A stretch of 64,000 nt of DNA from Siphonodentalium dalli (GCA_032622095.1 CP136066.1:186780716-186844715), one strand, 5' to 3'; shown: positions 1-12,445, numbered from the stretch's first letter. Notes: generated from the letters alone by a model not told the origin. A program made the numbers and translations.

Positions 1-48
1 AGTTGGAAAGTTGAGATAAAAGAACTTTTTTATCTCAACTTTCCAACT
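1..48. repeat. Short perfect hairpin at window edge
   Basis: Positions 1-21 are the exact reverse complement of 28-48, leaving a 6-base loop. The arm begins AGTTGGAAAGTTGAG, close to the TTGGAAATTTCC-type sequence in the hAT-like element near 38 kb, so it may be the cut end of a related repeat. The left side is truncated by the window boundary. Confidence 0.7.
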
Positions 49-1634
49 GACGTTCTGTTAGGCATGATATTACCAACTCCTAAAAATATTGGCCAAATTA
101 TAGGGTGAGGCACGCCCATATGAAAACAGTACGTGTTAACTAACTTCGTATATTAGGGTATAAACCTGGTGTACCTGGATACTTTCCTAGTATACCAGCA
201 TATTATCCTATATAGTACCCCAGTACCCACGTACCATGCAAGCATGATGTACCAGAGTATACTGTGGGTTGTCCCCAGTACATACATGGGTTTTATCCTT
301 TGTACGCAACAATTTCTTGCATTTTCCCTTTCTGGAACCCTCTGTTATCATTGCGGCCTCCTTTATTCTTGGAAATTTAAGCTTTGAGTAAAATAATAGC
401 ATGATGTATACCCTAGTATCACCCCGTGTACGTGGTATCGCCAAACCCGAGGGTATCACCAAACCAGACCATGCGGTTTTGATAAATGAGCATTTCTTGC
501 CTCAGTTGAATCTATATATCTCCCAGTTAAATAGTGATATCCACTATTCAAAACATAATTTCGCAAAGCGGAATGTTCCCTCAATGGGATAGTGACCATA
601 GCTTGCTCTCACCCCGATAAATGTATTAGAAATTCCGGCTCATTTACGATTTTATCATAAATAGTAGACACTTTTTGACGTTACGTAGTTCGTTTGAAAC
701 ATAATTATCAGCAATAGATGGCGGGGTAATGCGTGTATCAATAGAATAATATATGTTTAATTAACATACAATTGTCTATATGCTATATACAAAATACTAT
801 ATGCATCCAAGTGTGGGTACCCACCATAATTTCGCATCAAGAGCAAGCCGCAGATCAGGATGTCGCCAAACCAGATCTAGGATGTCAAAGATGCGAATGA
901 TATACTTCACATTTTGACCGTTTCTGCCGGGGGGGGGGGGGGGGTATAATTTTTTTCTTCTTCCGGGAACGCATGCCGGGGTGGGTGGGTGGTCAAACAA
1001 ACAATTTTTTCCGCAACTCAAAAATATTTTTCCTGCAAGTCTATATGTCAATATTAACATAAATGACAAATTTCATGATGATCAGACAAACAGTATATAT
1101 AGCCTGTAGCACATGCTAATGAATTGAATTTTGAAATCCAAGATGGCTGCTGGCAGCCATGTATTTTTGACCGAACGACCCCCAAAATGACTTGTTCCTA
1201 TTTACATATCAATGTTAACATCCATGACTAATACTATGCACAGAAATTCATATACAGCTGTTTACAGTGAATTCCCCCCGCAAATCTCTGTTTTAGTGTT
1301 AAAAATGGTCCGAAAAAACTGCCGAAAACGGAAACAAAATTGGACGCGGGTGTGGGTGGGTCCCAACAAGGGTCGAAAGTCAAAAATCAGCATACGTGCC
1401 TGCAAATTCTGCTTGAAAATATCCCTATTATCACTCGGACACGCCGTCACATGGATCATATTTAGGGTGTGGGTGCATGTTCAAGGGTAAAAACGTGTAT
1501 GTTGTTTGTTTGTGTTTTATGTTCTAATGTCATATTGATAGTATAGGCTATTCTGTGTTATTCGACATTATAGGCCCGGAACTGAACAACAAATGGAAAA
1601 ATTAAAAATTAAATCAGTGTAAATCATGAATTAG
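49..1634. other. No gene seen; diverged repeats
   Basis: No gene is recognisable here. Positions 150-460 are rich in GTACC/ACCAGT-like words and may be an old minisatellite. A poly-G tract sits near 930-945. Positions 1120-1180 carry an AAATCCAAGATGGCTG...GCCATG segment resembling the repeat block at 22.9-23.8 kb. Open frames of 60-92 codons show no domain signature. Confidence 0.5.
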
Positions 1635-1780
1635 CAGGGACGTGGCTAGAGGGTTCCATGTTGGGGGATTTCACCTATAATTTCTAAATGCACCCCCTTC
1701 CAGTAACTTCTTTTTGCACCCCATGTTAGGTTCGGGTTTTCATCGAGTTTACAACGGGTTCTCCCAACTGTTGGATATGA
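1635..1780 (+). mobile_element. hAT-like element terminus (fragment)
   Basis: Starts CAGGGACGTGGCTAGAGGGT, almost the same as termini at 29285 and 20421 and as the inverted terminus of the complete element ending at 38976. No matching right end or target-site duplication was found for this copy, so it is called a fragment. The extent is approximate. Confidence 0.45.
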
Positions 1781-1898
1781 CAACCCCTAAGTTTAGAACA
1801 AGTCTTGCGACTTTTCATCCCAATAACATTATTTGCAATGCTTGTTTACAAATATATGTATCGTCATTCGATATTTACTTGTGAGTCACTTGAACATA

Positions 1899-2460
1899 TT
1901 ACTTGTCGTCGAACTCGTATTTTATATAATAGAAGAATGAGTCTATGTATATTTTGAATTGATCGAGTGTCGGAGCCTCAACAGCGAAGTCTGGCAGAGA
2001 GTTCCAGCTATTTACCACCCTCTGCGTGAAGAAATATATTCCTATGGCCTTGTTAACAATGGGCATCTATAGCTTTTTATTATGTCCTCTTGTTCTTCCT
2101 GATGAATGTCTTTCTAATAGGTCACAGGCATTGATATTGTAATGACCATTCAACAGTTTATATATACCTCGATTAGATCTCCTCTAAATATTCGACATTT
2201 TAAAGACATCAGATTGAGTCTTATCATTCGGTCTCGATAGCATAGAGTTTTGATTTGACGAACTATAGTTTCGTTGCTTTCTTTGTATTTCTCTAACACA
2301 ATGCTTTGCTATTTGTGATTGCGCTCCATGTAGAGTTACAGTATTCGATGATAAGTCTGACCATGCTTATGTAGATGTAGATTTCCAAGTTCGTGAAAGT
2401 TCTGTTGACTATGCCGATGATTTGAGAAGCTTTATTGTTTTAGGATATTGTAGGATGACT
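1899..2460 (-). pseudogene. LINE reverse transcriptase C-terminus, decayed
   Basis: Read on the minus strand, this encodes pieces typical of the C-terminal end of non-LTR retrotransposon reverse transcriptases: IGIVNRTFT, then RLIIEYCNSTWSAI, then RLNLMSLKCRIFRGDLIEVY, then KLLNGHYNINACDLLERH, and finally FFTQRVVNSWNSLPDFAV up to a stop at 1899-1901. The blocks are broken by several in-frame stops and at least one frameshift, near 2160, so it is not functional. The order and spacing match the thumb and post-thumb region of CR1/Jockey-like LINEs. The exact clade cannot be set from this fragment. Sequence upstream, to about 2700, may be more of the same element but is too degraded to read. Confidence 0.8.
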
Positions 2461-2779
2461 AATCTGGCCGTGTCAAATTGAGTTATAGCGATGGGATTTC
2501 TCGCAGGACAACACATTTCGGGTTTTCGTGGGGTGTGTATTCGCTGGATGTATTATAGTTGCAGTATGTAACTATTATGGCCGCGTTAATTGCTTTCGAT
2601 GTTTAGGTATGGACAATGGCTGGGCAATGCACTCTTGGCGGGAACACAATGCCTCCGATTTTTTATCCGTATTTAGAAGTTTTCTGGTGTGGTGAATGAG
2701 AAACCTGCAGTAATAAGCCGTAGTTTTTTTTTATAATTTGAAGGATTAGTTGTTTTAACGGAATTCTGAGGCGGTGCAT

Positions 2780-3400
2780 TCATGTAATCAATATATCTTA
2801 TATTATAACTAGCAGATTAGCCCGCCACTGGCGGGATTGGTCCCATGGCTTTGGTCGATCCATTAATTTTTGTTTTTCAAGGTAACCCCGTACGTCGCTG
2901 CCACCGCTGATGCCCGAAATATCGCCCACGGTCATTTGCGGGTACCCGTGTCAAGGTCATGTTGGGTGGACAAAATAAGCGGAAAAAAATATTTCCCGTC
3001 CCGAGTTGACCATACATAACAAATTTCACATCGATATGTCAAGGTCACATTGGGCGGACAAACTGACCCGACGAAAATCTCCCCCGTCCCTTGACCCATA
3101 AGTACGAAATTTCGTCTCGATATCCCCAGTTTTGACCTGCCGTATATTTTCACTAAAGTAGAGAAACGCTCTTTAATAGCGACGCCTCATATACAAACGC
3201 TCATTAATTATCACGCGATTAACCAATCAATCTCCATTACGGTGGCAGTTGACGGGTGAAGGTGTGCTCGGACGTTCTCAGAAGCGGTGCGATGACACTT
3301 CCCGTGGATTTTTACCCTTAGATAGCAAGTTTGGGCTCAATCGGTCGAGCCGTTTTTGAGTCTATAAAGGATATACACATACATATATATTATATACGGA
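2780..3400 (+). mobile_element. Non-LTR/SINE-like 3' region ending in AT microsatellite
   Basis: Starts near AGATTAGCCCGCCACTGGCG and ends with AATCGGTCGAGCCGTTTTTG followed by a TATA-rich tail (3355-3400). This matches my recollection of RTE-type LINE 3' ends, with a TCAAGGTCA-type repeated phrase inside (2950, 3040). No protein is readable. The classification rests on general appearance only. Confidence 0.4.
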
Positions 3401-3479
3401 AGTCTCAAAATATATAGTAGATTTATATTTATGGCTAATAATATGATCTTGAGGGCGTTACAATTTCTGATTATGGCTT

Positions 3480-3830
3480 TCTTGTTAAGTGCTGAACTGT
3501 TCCAGATAAAGTGCTGAACGGGATTTTGAACTGCTGAACTGGGGTGTAGGACGGTCAAATCGTGTTTTCTTCCTGTAGTTCATTATGTTCCACCGATAAA
3601 AAGTCATTTGCACATTATATACCCGACTACCCTCGTTAAAAATCGGTTAAACTGCGTTCGGTGAATCTGCTGAACTGCTCGATATGAACTGCTGAACGGG
3701 ATTTTGAACCGCTGAACTTGGGTGGAGGTCGGCCAAATAGTTTTCTACCCATGTACCTGGTTATAGCCCATCGATTTAAGGTCATTTGCATCACTTATAC
3801 CCGAATATCTTCGTCAAAAACTCTTCTTCA
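3480..3830 (+). repeat. Two direct copies of a ~190-bp repeat
   Basis: The phrase GCTGAACGGGATTTTGAAC occurs at about 3511 and 3690. Each copy is followed by similar sequence ending in a TCATTTGCA...ATACCCGA block. The copies are diverged. No coding content is seen. Confidence 0.6.
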
Positions 3831-4544
3831 AATATCTCCGTTATTTCGTCAAAAACACTTCTTCTCATACAAATCGCCGTTATTTAGTAAATTAACATTC
3901 TTTATAGAGTTATTGCTCTTCATATTAAATATGAAGCTAACATGCAGGATTAGCTATACATGTCGTCATTTAGTGGACAATCCCAAGCTCGCGTGCCACG
4001 CGTGGTCGGATTGTCCATTAATTAACGAACATTTTAGGTACGGATTGTCCGTTTATAAATGGCCAATCCTTGAAGAATTGCCTGGTTCAGAAGTACAGCG
4101 GCTGCATGCAGTTCAGCAGATTATCGCGAACGCAGTTCAACTCAGTTATAATGAAGTTTGTGGAGTCTATGTTTCATACCCCAATAACAGAGTCCGTAAC
4201 ACGAACAGGCCATCACAGATTGTTGACATCATCTGACGTAATCACTAAAAACGGTCAGCAGAATAATTGGGCGTGCTTTTCAAAGATCAGCCGAATTGTA
4301 TCATTCGGCACACGCTCACACGAAATCGGACATTTCATTAGGGGACAAATTCGGACGTATAGTGAGTTCCGATTGATTTATATCGATGACGTTATCGTTG
4401 CTAAGTGCTTGGACATCTTATGTTGGATTGACTTAATGTGCTATGGGGCTAGTCTCAAGTTCTCGACAGATTTTGTGAATATAAATAAGAATACACTCAG
4501 CTTTGTCATGGGAATAAATAATGAAAAAGCTATATAAAAATAAT
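3831..4544. other. No gene seen
   Basis: Frames of 155-172 codons cross this stretch on the plus strand but show no domain, no biased composition and no splice context, so I treat them as chance. Short repeated words such as GGATTGTCCGTT and GTTCAGCAG suggest decayed repeat DNA. Confidence 0.4.
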
Positions 4545-4673
4545 AAATGAATGTAGTGTGTGGGTGTGTTATTGGGGGGGGGGGGGGGGGGTCGTTTCGC
4601 GGTTCACACAATGTGCCCCAACAATCACAGCGCCATATCCTCCAATAACACACCTACACCACTACATTCATTT
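4545..4673. mobile_element. Small MITE-like hairpin with poly-G core
   Basis: The left arm AAATGAATGTAGTG...GTGTGTTATTGG is repeated inverted at the right end (CCAATAACACACC...CACTACATTCATTT). The arms are about 30 bp with a few mismatches and flank a long poly-G run. A non-autonomous DNA element is the simplest reading. Confidence 0.6.
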
Positions 4674-4984
4674 CTTAAATATAAATTTATTTACATTTAT
4701 TATGACATTCATGTGACTGTTTTCGGGGCTATAATATGAACATAACTCCGCGCGAAAACGATCGGAGCACTCTATCTTGTTCACAACCTCTATCAAAGAA
4801 CGTTGCAGATCAGCTAAGAGATTTATCGCGAATCATGATCGAAATAAACCAGGTCGAAATAATATATGCCTTTATAGACAAATAATATCCCCGTCTTCAG
4901 TTTTATCTGTATGTTATTAACAAAATAGATCTTTGTAGTCTTTAAATCTGGATTTTTATAAAAATTGTTGTAATTGTGGCCGGA

Positions 4985-5100
4985 AGTGACAGGCCATCTT
5001 TAAATAATTCAGGAAATATCCCAAGTCTGCATTGTGGGGTTTCAATTTCAGGTGTCCCTACAGAGGATTTGACAAAAGTTATGAAAATAATGTTTAGTTA
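4985..5100 (-). repeat. Decayed partial copy of ELC 3' flank
   Basis: The reverse complement carries the same phrases as the flank just downstream of the plus-strand ELC gene (43610-43700): TTGAAACCCCACAATGCAGA and ATTATTTAAAGATGG. Part of the same flank also occurs at 5280-5345. The minus copy therefore has a partial duplication or an insertion splitting its 3' flank. Confidence 0.6.
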
Positions 5101-5329
5101 TCTATAGTCAATATTTGTAACGCACCAATATTTTCTGCTGAGGGGGCTTAATTAAATCGTTTCGTTGAATGAAAGAAAAAAATGGAACAGAATTTCGTTA
5201 CGTCGATTCGATTCTGATGATATATATCCCTGTGGATGAGTAAGGAGGAAATGATAGATATTATAAATTGGTAGGTTGCAATCTTGTGCATGGGGTTCAA
5301 TTCCAGATTTTCGAATAGAACATTTGACA

Positions 5330-5483
5330 CAAATTGTGAAAATAATGTTTATTTTTATATACTGTTCAATAAATTAGGATGAAACAAAACATAGAGAACA
5401 TTTTGAAGATCGTAGTGCGCGACAGCACATCCCTGTCGGTGACTTTCGTCTTGTCTGGTCGTCTTCACTGATCCGGCTTGTTC
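5330..5483 (-). other. 3' UTR and poly(A) signal of minus ELC gene
   Basis: Follows the TAG stop of the minus ELC gene. It aligns by eye with the 3' UTR of the plus copy, sharing GAACAAGCCGG, CCAGACAAGACG and CCTAATTTATTGAACAGTAT. It ends with an AATAAA signal (complement of 5348-5353) in the same context as in the plus gene. The cleavage site is inferred as 15-25 bases beyond. Confidence 0.8.
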
Positions 5484-5527
5484 CTACTTGTCTCCGAATG
5501 GTCCAGCCATCACTTTCTTGATGAATT
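5484..5527 (-). CDS. Minus ELC exon 6 (C-terminus)
   Basis: 44 nt after a TTTTCTAG acceptor. It completes the split Glu codon and encodes FIKKVMAGPFGDK followed by TAG. The protein is identical to the plus copy. Only silent changes and the stop codon (TAG against TAA) differ. Confidence 0.92.
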
Positions 5528-6249
5528 CTAGAAAATAAACGGAAGGAGGACTATCATAGCGGCCACATATATCTATCAAGCTATGTCTAAACTATATTAA
5601 ACATGCATGCAAAGGAGCGACTACAAAAACGAATTATCAACGATATGGCCAATTCAATCTTTTCGACCGAGGCCGACCTTTTTAAGAGGTATTTACATCC
5701 TTTATGTGGGTTCAGTTGAAATAGAGGAGCGGCCAAATGCCAAAAGTGGTCGGATACCCCTACCTTCGGTAGAACAAGTTGAAACCAACTTTTTCTGGAA
5801 GGTAAATCCATATCATTTATGAAAATGATTCTTGGCCTTGCCGGAATTGGTGGCAGCTATGTATGGTAAGACTATTTGTGAATGTACCCTACCGAAAAAT
5901 TAGCCTGTTTTCAGCGGTTGACCAGCTATACACAATTGGTTAAAAGTTAAGCACATCACCAAAAACAGAACATTCTATTTGTTATTATTGGGTACATGGT
6001 GATACTAGATTGGAACGTTCTTATTTTTTCTGGTTTGTTTGAGATTTCACGACGTCATGGTGGAGAATGTAACGTTCTGCATCAAAAAACATGACGATTC
6101 AGATAAACTGTCGCCCGTCAACTCTATACAAAACTAGCACGCTGGATTGAGCTTATCTTGTCATATATGTTTCGAAAGACTGGAATATGTTCTACCGGGA
6201 GGTATTAAATTTATTATCCTGTCCCTACCAATCTTGCAATAATAGGCAA

Positions 6250-6985
6250 AAACTTAACCCCCCCCCAATGTCATAAAATGCTGAGTATAGCAATCGCCGT
6301 GGATTGGATCCCAGAATGATAGAATAGTGCGTAGTATTTGATTTAATTAGTGTAGAACACACATAACAAGTGTAAAATGCGAATTTCCAACAATATTCAC
6401 TATTAGAAGAGTATCAAAATCCAAGATGGCGTCCAATATGGCGGTCAGTTTTTATTTTAAGACTTTGTGAAGTGACATACGAAACATCCAGAAAAGGAAC
6501 GTCCCCAGTGGTAAAATCTATATTATTGTAATGACTACATAGAATAACATTTCATATCAAACATTAATTTGACCATTAATACATCTTTTCAATTGGTAAA
6601 ATAATAGGTAAAAATTTATCCCTCCATCCAATGTCATAAAATTTGAAATAAAGTTATCGCCTGGGATTGGAACCACGAATGATAGCATGATGCGCAGTAT
6701 TTTGTTTTATTTAATGTAGAACACACATACGAAGTGACAGGTATGAATTTCCATCAATAGTCACTATTAGAAGAGAATGAAACTACAAGATGGCGTCCAA
6801 TATGGCGTCCAATTTTAATTGTACCACTCAGCGAACGGACATACGGACGAACTATAAAGGGGACATCCCCTGTGGCATTGTATATCATTGAAGTGACTAC
6901 TTAGACGATATTTCATATGGAACAGTAGTTTCACCATTAGTCCATCTTATCAGTTGGAGAATTAGTAAACAAAAACTTAACCACC
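6250..6985 (-). repeat. 363-bp monomer, ~2 copies, left arm
   Basis: Two diverged tandem copies. Shared phrases are ATGTCATAAAAT, GATAG-ATGATGCG, AAGATGGCGTCCAATATGGC and the complement of the GGGGACGTTCC block (at about 6500 and 6865). They are inverted relative to the array in the right arm of the same element. Confidence 0.75.
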
Positions 6986-7195
6986 ACCCAGTCACAAACG
7001 TCCACATAATGGCGGCACTTGTGACTATAGTCCAGAATGCAAAGAATTAAGCAAATCGTTAGGAATTACTTTGCGTTAAATACAACGAAGAAACATAAAA
7101 TGTCAAATTTGCATCCACATCTGGTTATAGGAGACAACCAAAATCCAACATGACGTCTAATTATAATGTCAACACGTTGCGAACAATGAATACGA

Positions 7196-9544
7196 AAGCC
7201 GGTCAAAATGTATCAATCGGCAGTTTGAAGCGATATATTGTTTCGAGTGTGTGTTTATATTAGACGTCGAAATGTTGTGTTTGAGTGATGGTGGTAAGAC
7301 AACATTGTTTTCAGATAAACCTTTGACATGACTGTCTCAAATAAACTTAATAAACTGTCGACCAGCTCCCTACGGGCGGGTAAACCGTGTCTTTCATGTT
7401 GCCATTGGTTTGGTAGTATCCTACACCACGTTCCAAATGTCACACCCTTAGCTATGACGCTAGGATTAATACTGGATGGAAATTTGCATTTGTTGAATGT
7501 TTAGGTTGTATTGTTTAGCAATTATAAGGAACTTTATATCAAATATTTGGAGAAGGACAAACCAACCAAAATAAAAAACACTTAGCGAAATTCCGAGAAT
7601 GACTTAAATAGTTTAATTTGCTGAATCGTGTATCGTATATCGATCTCCAGTGCGCATTTTGACTATTGTTTGACAATTTTATGTCATTTTGAGACGTTAA
7701 GTAAGTAAGCACTCACAATATGTAGACAACTAGAAATAATAGAGGATGGTCATTAACCGTTACAAATAATCATGCACTCGGTGCGATACGAAGTGATGTT
7801 GTAATGTTCAATACTACCATATGACTATCATATCACTATTAATATATTGTGATAGTCTTGAATGAGCAGTCCTCCTTAACATGTCCTTTTGAATTTCCAC
7901 CAACATTTTCAGAGAGCCTTGCAATAGTTTTGGCCAAATGAAACATTAAATAACAGAATCACTAACTGTTGTTATATGCAGTAACGCAAAAGACAAAAAT
8001 GGCATACATTTTGAAATACAGCAAATAAGATATCTAATCGATCTCTGGTTTTGGGAAAGTGGGATATGAGTCCACGATCAATCAAAGTTCACACATCATA
8101 GTAACTACCTATTAACGTAACACGGAAGTCATCATCGCACACACACACACACACACACAAAATGCCCTTTAATGGCATAACACAATGTCCATATAATGCA
8201 ATCAGCGTAAAAATAGGTTATAAATATGCGTTATAGTGATCTAGATGTTGCTGGTTTGTATAATCGTCCGAGTTTCGGCTCAGCGTGAAATAAGAGAATA
8301 ACACCGCATACCTATGCATATAAGTTGTTCTCGCCATATGTTGCTTGATGCGCATGTTTTTCCGTTCATTGATATTTTAGTCTCGACTAATATGTTAGTT
8401 AAATTGTTGTGAATGTCAATCGGATTCATATATGTTACAAACAGAAGATATTGAGTTCCCTGGCTAGACTAATGAAATTGAATCTTCTATATCTCTGGTG
8501 GATATCATATCTGTATTAGTTCTTAGGGACGTGGGTCCGGACTACATGTGTAGTAATATCTCTCATGCTAATACATTTTATTGATACATAGGTGATAGTG
8601 CAATAATCTCACTGAACATGCACGTTAGTGTTCCATTTATGATTGCCGTTAGATTATATTCATAATCACGCAACTCACTAGCAAACCAGAATGTCACTAA
8701 AAAAAGTTGTTTTGCCCACGGTTCCTTTGAGTCAGGTGGCATTTGAAATGGATAAAATGGTAAGTAATGAAAAACTGTAGGCTAGTAGCAAATATAAACA
8801 CAATTGAAATGGTGACAGGCATAAGGCAATTCACAATAAACACTAGTCATTAGTCTTGATATATAGATATTCAAATTGTGTTTATGGTTTGGTCTATGGC
8901 GACTAGGCCATATCACGACATAAATTTTATTCTTATGGGTGGCGGAAAGACAGCGCCGATCTTACCGCGGAATCAATATACTCAGTCCACACATAAACCA
9001 CCTATTCCCAAACTGGCACAGATATTCGAAAGTTATTTTCACTTAACATGGACCTCATATCAGTGTTGCTGATCGGGAGTCATAACACCTTCGTCGTTGA
9101 TCTAGTGTTTAGGGGGATACAAGTAAATGAGTGTAAATCAGAGTGATGTAATCAACTCAAAATCACTGGCATATAGTGTTGTGTTCTTGTTCACCCAGTA
9201 GGGTCCTTTCTCAAGAAAAACTGGACATGCCATGCTCAAGTGTTCATTGCTGTAAATGCATAGGTTCACATTGTATGACTCATATTCAACAATGTGGGAA
9301 TTTTAAATGTATTTCTCATATCCATATGTCTCTATGTTTCTATGAACATGTCGTCACTGGAGTCATGTTTGACCTTTAGTCACTGAACGTTAATTGAATG
9401 GTTGGCTATCAGAGCCATGTATTTTTTGTGATTGATAAAAGCAACTGTTGCTCATATTTATGAAGATAACATATCTGTTGATTGCCATTTAATAATGGAA
9501 ACACACATTCTAGCTAATACATCGCATAAGTAATACCATATGAG
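7196..9544. other. Central loop of the foldback element; no gene seen
   Basis: Unique-looking AT-rich DNA between the arms. It includes an (AC)11 microsatellite at 8138-8159. Only short frames (60-67 codons) without motifs are present, and no DDE/D catalytic pattern could be found. It is also intronic to the minus ELC gene. Confidence 0.5.
8138..8159. repeat. (AC)n microsatellite
   Basis: An uninterrupted run of about 11 CA dinucleotides. Confidence 0.95.
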
Positions 9545-9789
9545 ACGTTCTTTGCCCGCATATCGTATTAGTTGTTCACAAAGTGTTGACATTAAACTTA
9601 ACTGCCATGTTGGCCGTCATTATGGCGCAATAGTGGGCGTGACTTCAAACTTTTGTTTCTTTATCGTATTCAGCACAAATGAAATAAAAAATGTATGCTC
9701 ATTTCTTTTTGGCCTGTACTACAATCCCCAGCGGCCCATTTGTGTGGATGTTTGTGACTGTAGGGGTGGTTAAGTTTTTTGTCTAATTA

Positions 9790-11210
9790 TTTCATCAAGT
9801 GATAATAAGGATTAATGCTGAATCTAATGTTTGATATGAAATATTCTATGTAGTCAGTAAAATGATGTATAATATACCACTGGGGACGTTCCTTTTCTGT
9901 ATTTGTCGTATGCCGTTCACTAAGTTTTAAAATTAAAATTGGCCGCCATATTGAACGCCATCTTGGATTATGATACTCTTCTAATAACAAATATGGATGG
10001 CAATTTTCTCTGGTCAATTTGCATGTGTATTCTACATTAAATAAAACAAAATACTGCGCATTATGCGATCATTCGTGGTTCCAATCCCAGGCGACAACTT
10101 TAGTTCAAATTTTATGACATTGACTGGCGGAATAAATTTTTGACTATTATTTTACCAATTGATAAGATGAATTATTGGTAAAACTAATGTTTCATATGAA
10201 ATGCTATTCTATATGGTCATTAAAATAATATACATTTTACCACTGGGGACGTTCCTTTTCTGGATTTTTCGTATGCCGTTCACTAAGTTTTAAAATTAAA
10301 ATTGGCCGCCATATTGCACGCCATCTTGGATTATGATACTCTTCTAATAACAAATATGGATGGCAATTTTCTCTGGTCAATTTGCATGTGTATTCTACAT
10401 TAAATAAAACAAAATACTGCGCATTATGCGATCATTCGTGGTTCCAATCCCAGGCGACAACTTTAGTTCGAATTTTATGACATTGACTGGCGGAATAAAT
10501 TTTTGACTATTATTTTACCAATTGATAAGATGAATTATTGGTAAAACTAATGTTTCATATGAAATGCTATTCTATATGGTCATTAAAATAATATACATTT
10601 TACCACTGGGGACGTTCCTTTTCTGGATTTTTCGTATGCCGTTCACTAAGTTTTAAAATTAAAATTGGCCGCCATATTGAACGCCATCTTGGATTATGAT
10701 ACTATTCTAATAACAAATATGGATGGCAATTTTCTCTGGTCAATTTGCATGTGTATTCTACATTAAATAAAACAAAATACTGCGCATTATGCGATCATTC
10801 GTGGTTCCAATCCCAGGCGACAACTTTAGTTCGAATTTTATGACATTGACTGGCGGAATAAATCTTTGACTATTATTTTACCAATTGATAAGATGAATTA
10901 TTGGTAAAACTAAAGTTTCATATGAAATGCTATTCTATATGGTCATTAAAATAATATACATTTTACCACTGGGGACGTTCCTTTTCTGGATTTTTCGTAT
11001 GTCGCTTCACTTAGTCTTAAAATAAAAACTGAATGCCATATTGGACGCCATCTTAGATTTAGATACTCTTCTAATAGTGCATAGGGTTGGAAATTCGCAT
11101 TTTACACTTGTTATGTGTGTTCTACAGTAAATAAAAGGAAATACTACGCGCTATTCTATCATTCTGGTATCTAATCCCAGGCGATGGCTATACTTAGCAT
11201 TTTATGACAT
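9790..11210 (+). repeat. 363-bp tandem array, ~4 copies, right arm
   Basis: The marker CCACTGGGGACGTTCC starts at 9877, 10240, 10603 and 10966, an exact 363-base period. The internal copies are almost identical while the outermost part-copies are diverged, as expected from recent expansion in the middle. Each monomer holds GGCCGCCATATTG...GCCATCTTGG and GTGGTTCCAATCCCAGGCG. Confidence 0.95.
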
Positions 11211-11838
11211 TGGGGGAGGGTTAAGTTTTTGCCTATTATTGCAATATTTGTAGGATCAGGAAAATAAATTTAATATCTCCCGGTAGAACATATTCCAGTC
11301 TTTCGAAACATATATGACAAGATAAGCTCAATCCAGCGTGTTAGTTTTGTATAGAGTTGACGGGCGACAGTTTATCTGAATCGTCATGATTTTTTGACGC
11401 AGAACGTTACATTCTCTACCATGACGTCGTGAAATCTCAAACAAACCAGAATCAAATAAGAACGTTCCAATCTAGTATCACATGTACCCCATAATAACAA
11501 ATAGAACGTTCTGTTTTTGGTGATGTGATTAACTTTTAACCAATTGTGTATAGCTGGTCAACCGCCGAAAACAGGCTAATTTTTCGGTAGGGTACATTCA
11601 CAAATAGTCTTACCATACATAGCTGCCACCAATTCCGGCAAGGCCAAGAATCATTTTCATAAATGATATATGTTTACCTTCCAGAAAAAGTTGGTTTCAA
11701 CTTGTTCTACCGAGGGTAGGGGTATCTCGAAAACTAAGGCCCTTTTTGGATTTGGCCGCTCCTCTAAAACAGATGGAAATGATTAAATGGCTTCCAATAT
11801 GTACCACCACCATATCGTTGTCGATTATACAAACACAA

Positions 11839-12440
11839 TTTTTTCATGTCAATACGACTCAAACCACAGTACTCCAACAATTGTGTAATTTGATGTTATT
11901 TGACTGTCCAACCAATGATATCAACCACAAGCGCGCGTGGTGCTTATGCCTTAGGCGCAGGTGAATGATGACGTAATATATGTTTTTCTATATATATATT
12001 CTCTATAGGGATGAGCCAAATTCTGGTGGCGTGTACATATTTTGTGTGAAATTGAACTTGTGAACTTCCGGTTAGCAACTGTCAGGAGATTGTTAAATTG
12101 CGGAATCGGCAGTGGACCAACGATATGAAAATAAAATATAGGCATATTAGTTTCATTTATACCAATTTCGTTAGTTAGCTTAATGAAATCCAGAGAAGAC
12201 GTCATGGCATGGTTCATGACATCATTTACGTCATGTTGGCTTTGTGGGCAAGAATCCAGACAAGATTGCACAATCCATAACAATACTGTCATGTTGTCTC
12301 CACCGGGACCATTGCATGCTGTTACATAAATTAATCTTAGCTTTATGTCGTCGATAAAAAGCAAATAAATTCGAGGCACAGCGTGTTTGGTTGCTCCACT
12401 ATACGTGTGACGTACGATTCATATTAATGTGACGCAAAGA
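11839..12440. other. Intronic, no gene seen
   Basis: Part of the last intron of the minus ELC gene. A 142-codon minus frame (11951-12379) has no recognisable domain or codon signal and is not called. Confidence 0.4.
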
Positions 12441-12445
12441 TGTTT

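Larger units (their letters stand above)
5625..11838. mobile_element. 6.2-kb foldback-type element with long inverted repeats
   Basis: About 5625-7195 is matched in reverse complement by about 9545-11838. The outer parts pair almost base for base: the AATTGGTGGCAGCTATGTAT stretch near 5846 has its complement near 11620, and AGAACATTCTATTTG near 5966 corresponds to 11500. The inner arm boundary carries CTTAACCACC...GTCACAAAC at 6978 and its complement at 9745. The arms contain tandem 363-bp monomers, about two in the left arm and four in the right. The roughly 2.35-kb centre has no transposase-like frame, so the element is non-autonomous. It lies wholly in the last intron of the minus ELC gene. 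Target-site duplications could not be fixed because the arm ends are diverged. Confidence 0.8.

Noticed and set aside
3718-4537. Overlapping 172- and 155-codon plus frames
   Set aside because: No domain, no homology recognised, frames overlap each other, and the sequence contains decayed repeats.
9790-10900. tRNA-derived SINE suggested by GGTTCCAATCC (B-box-like)
   Set aside because: The central G of the B box is changed, no A box lies at the right distance upstream, and no cloverleaf is possible.
11951-12379. 142-codon minus frame as a gene
   Set aside because: Intronic to the minus ELC gene, no domain, no codon bias visible, and upstream of a tandem repeat.
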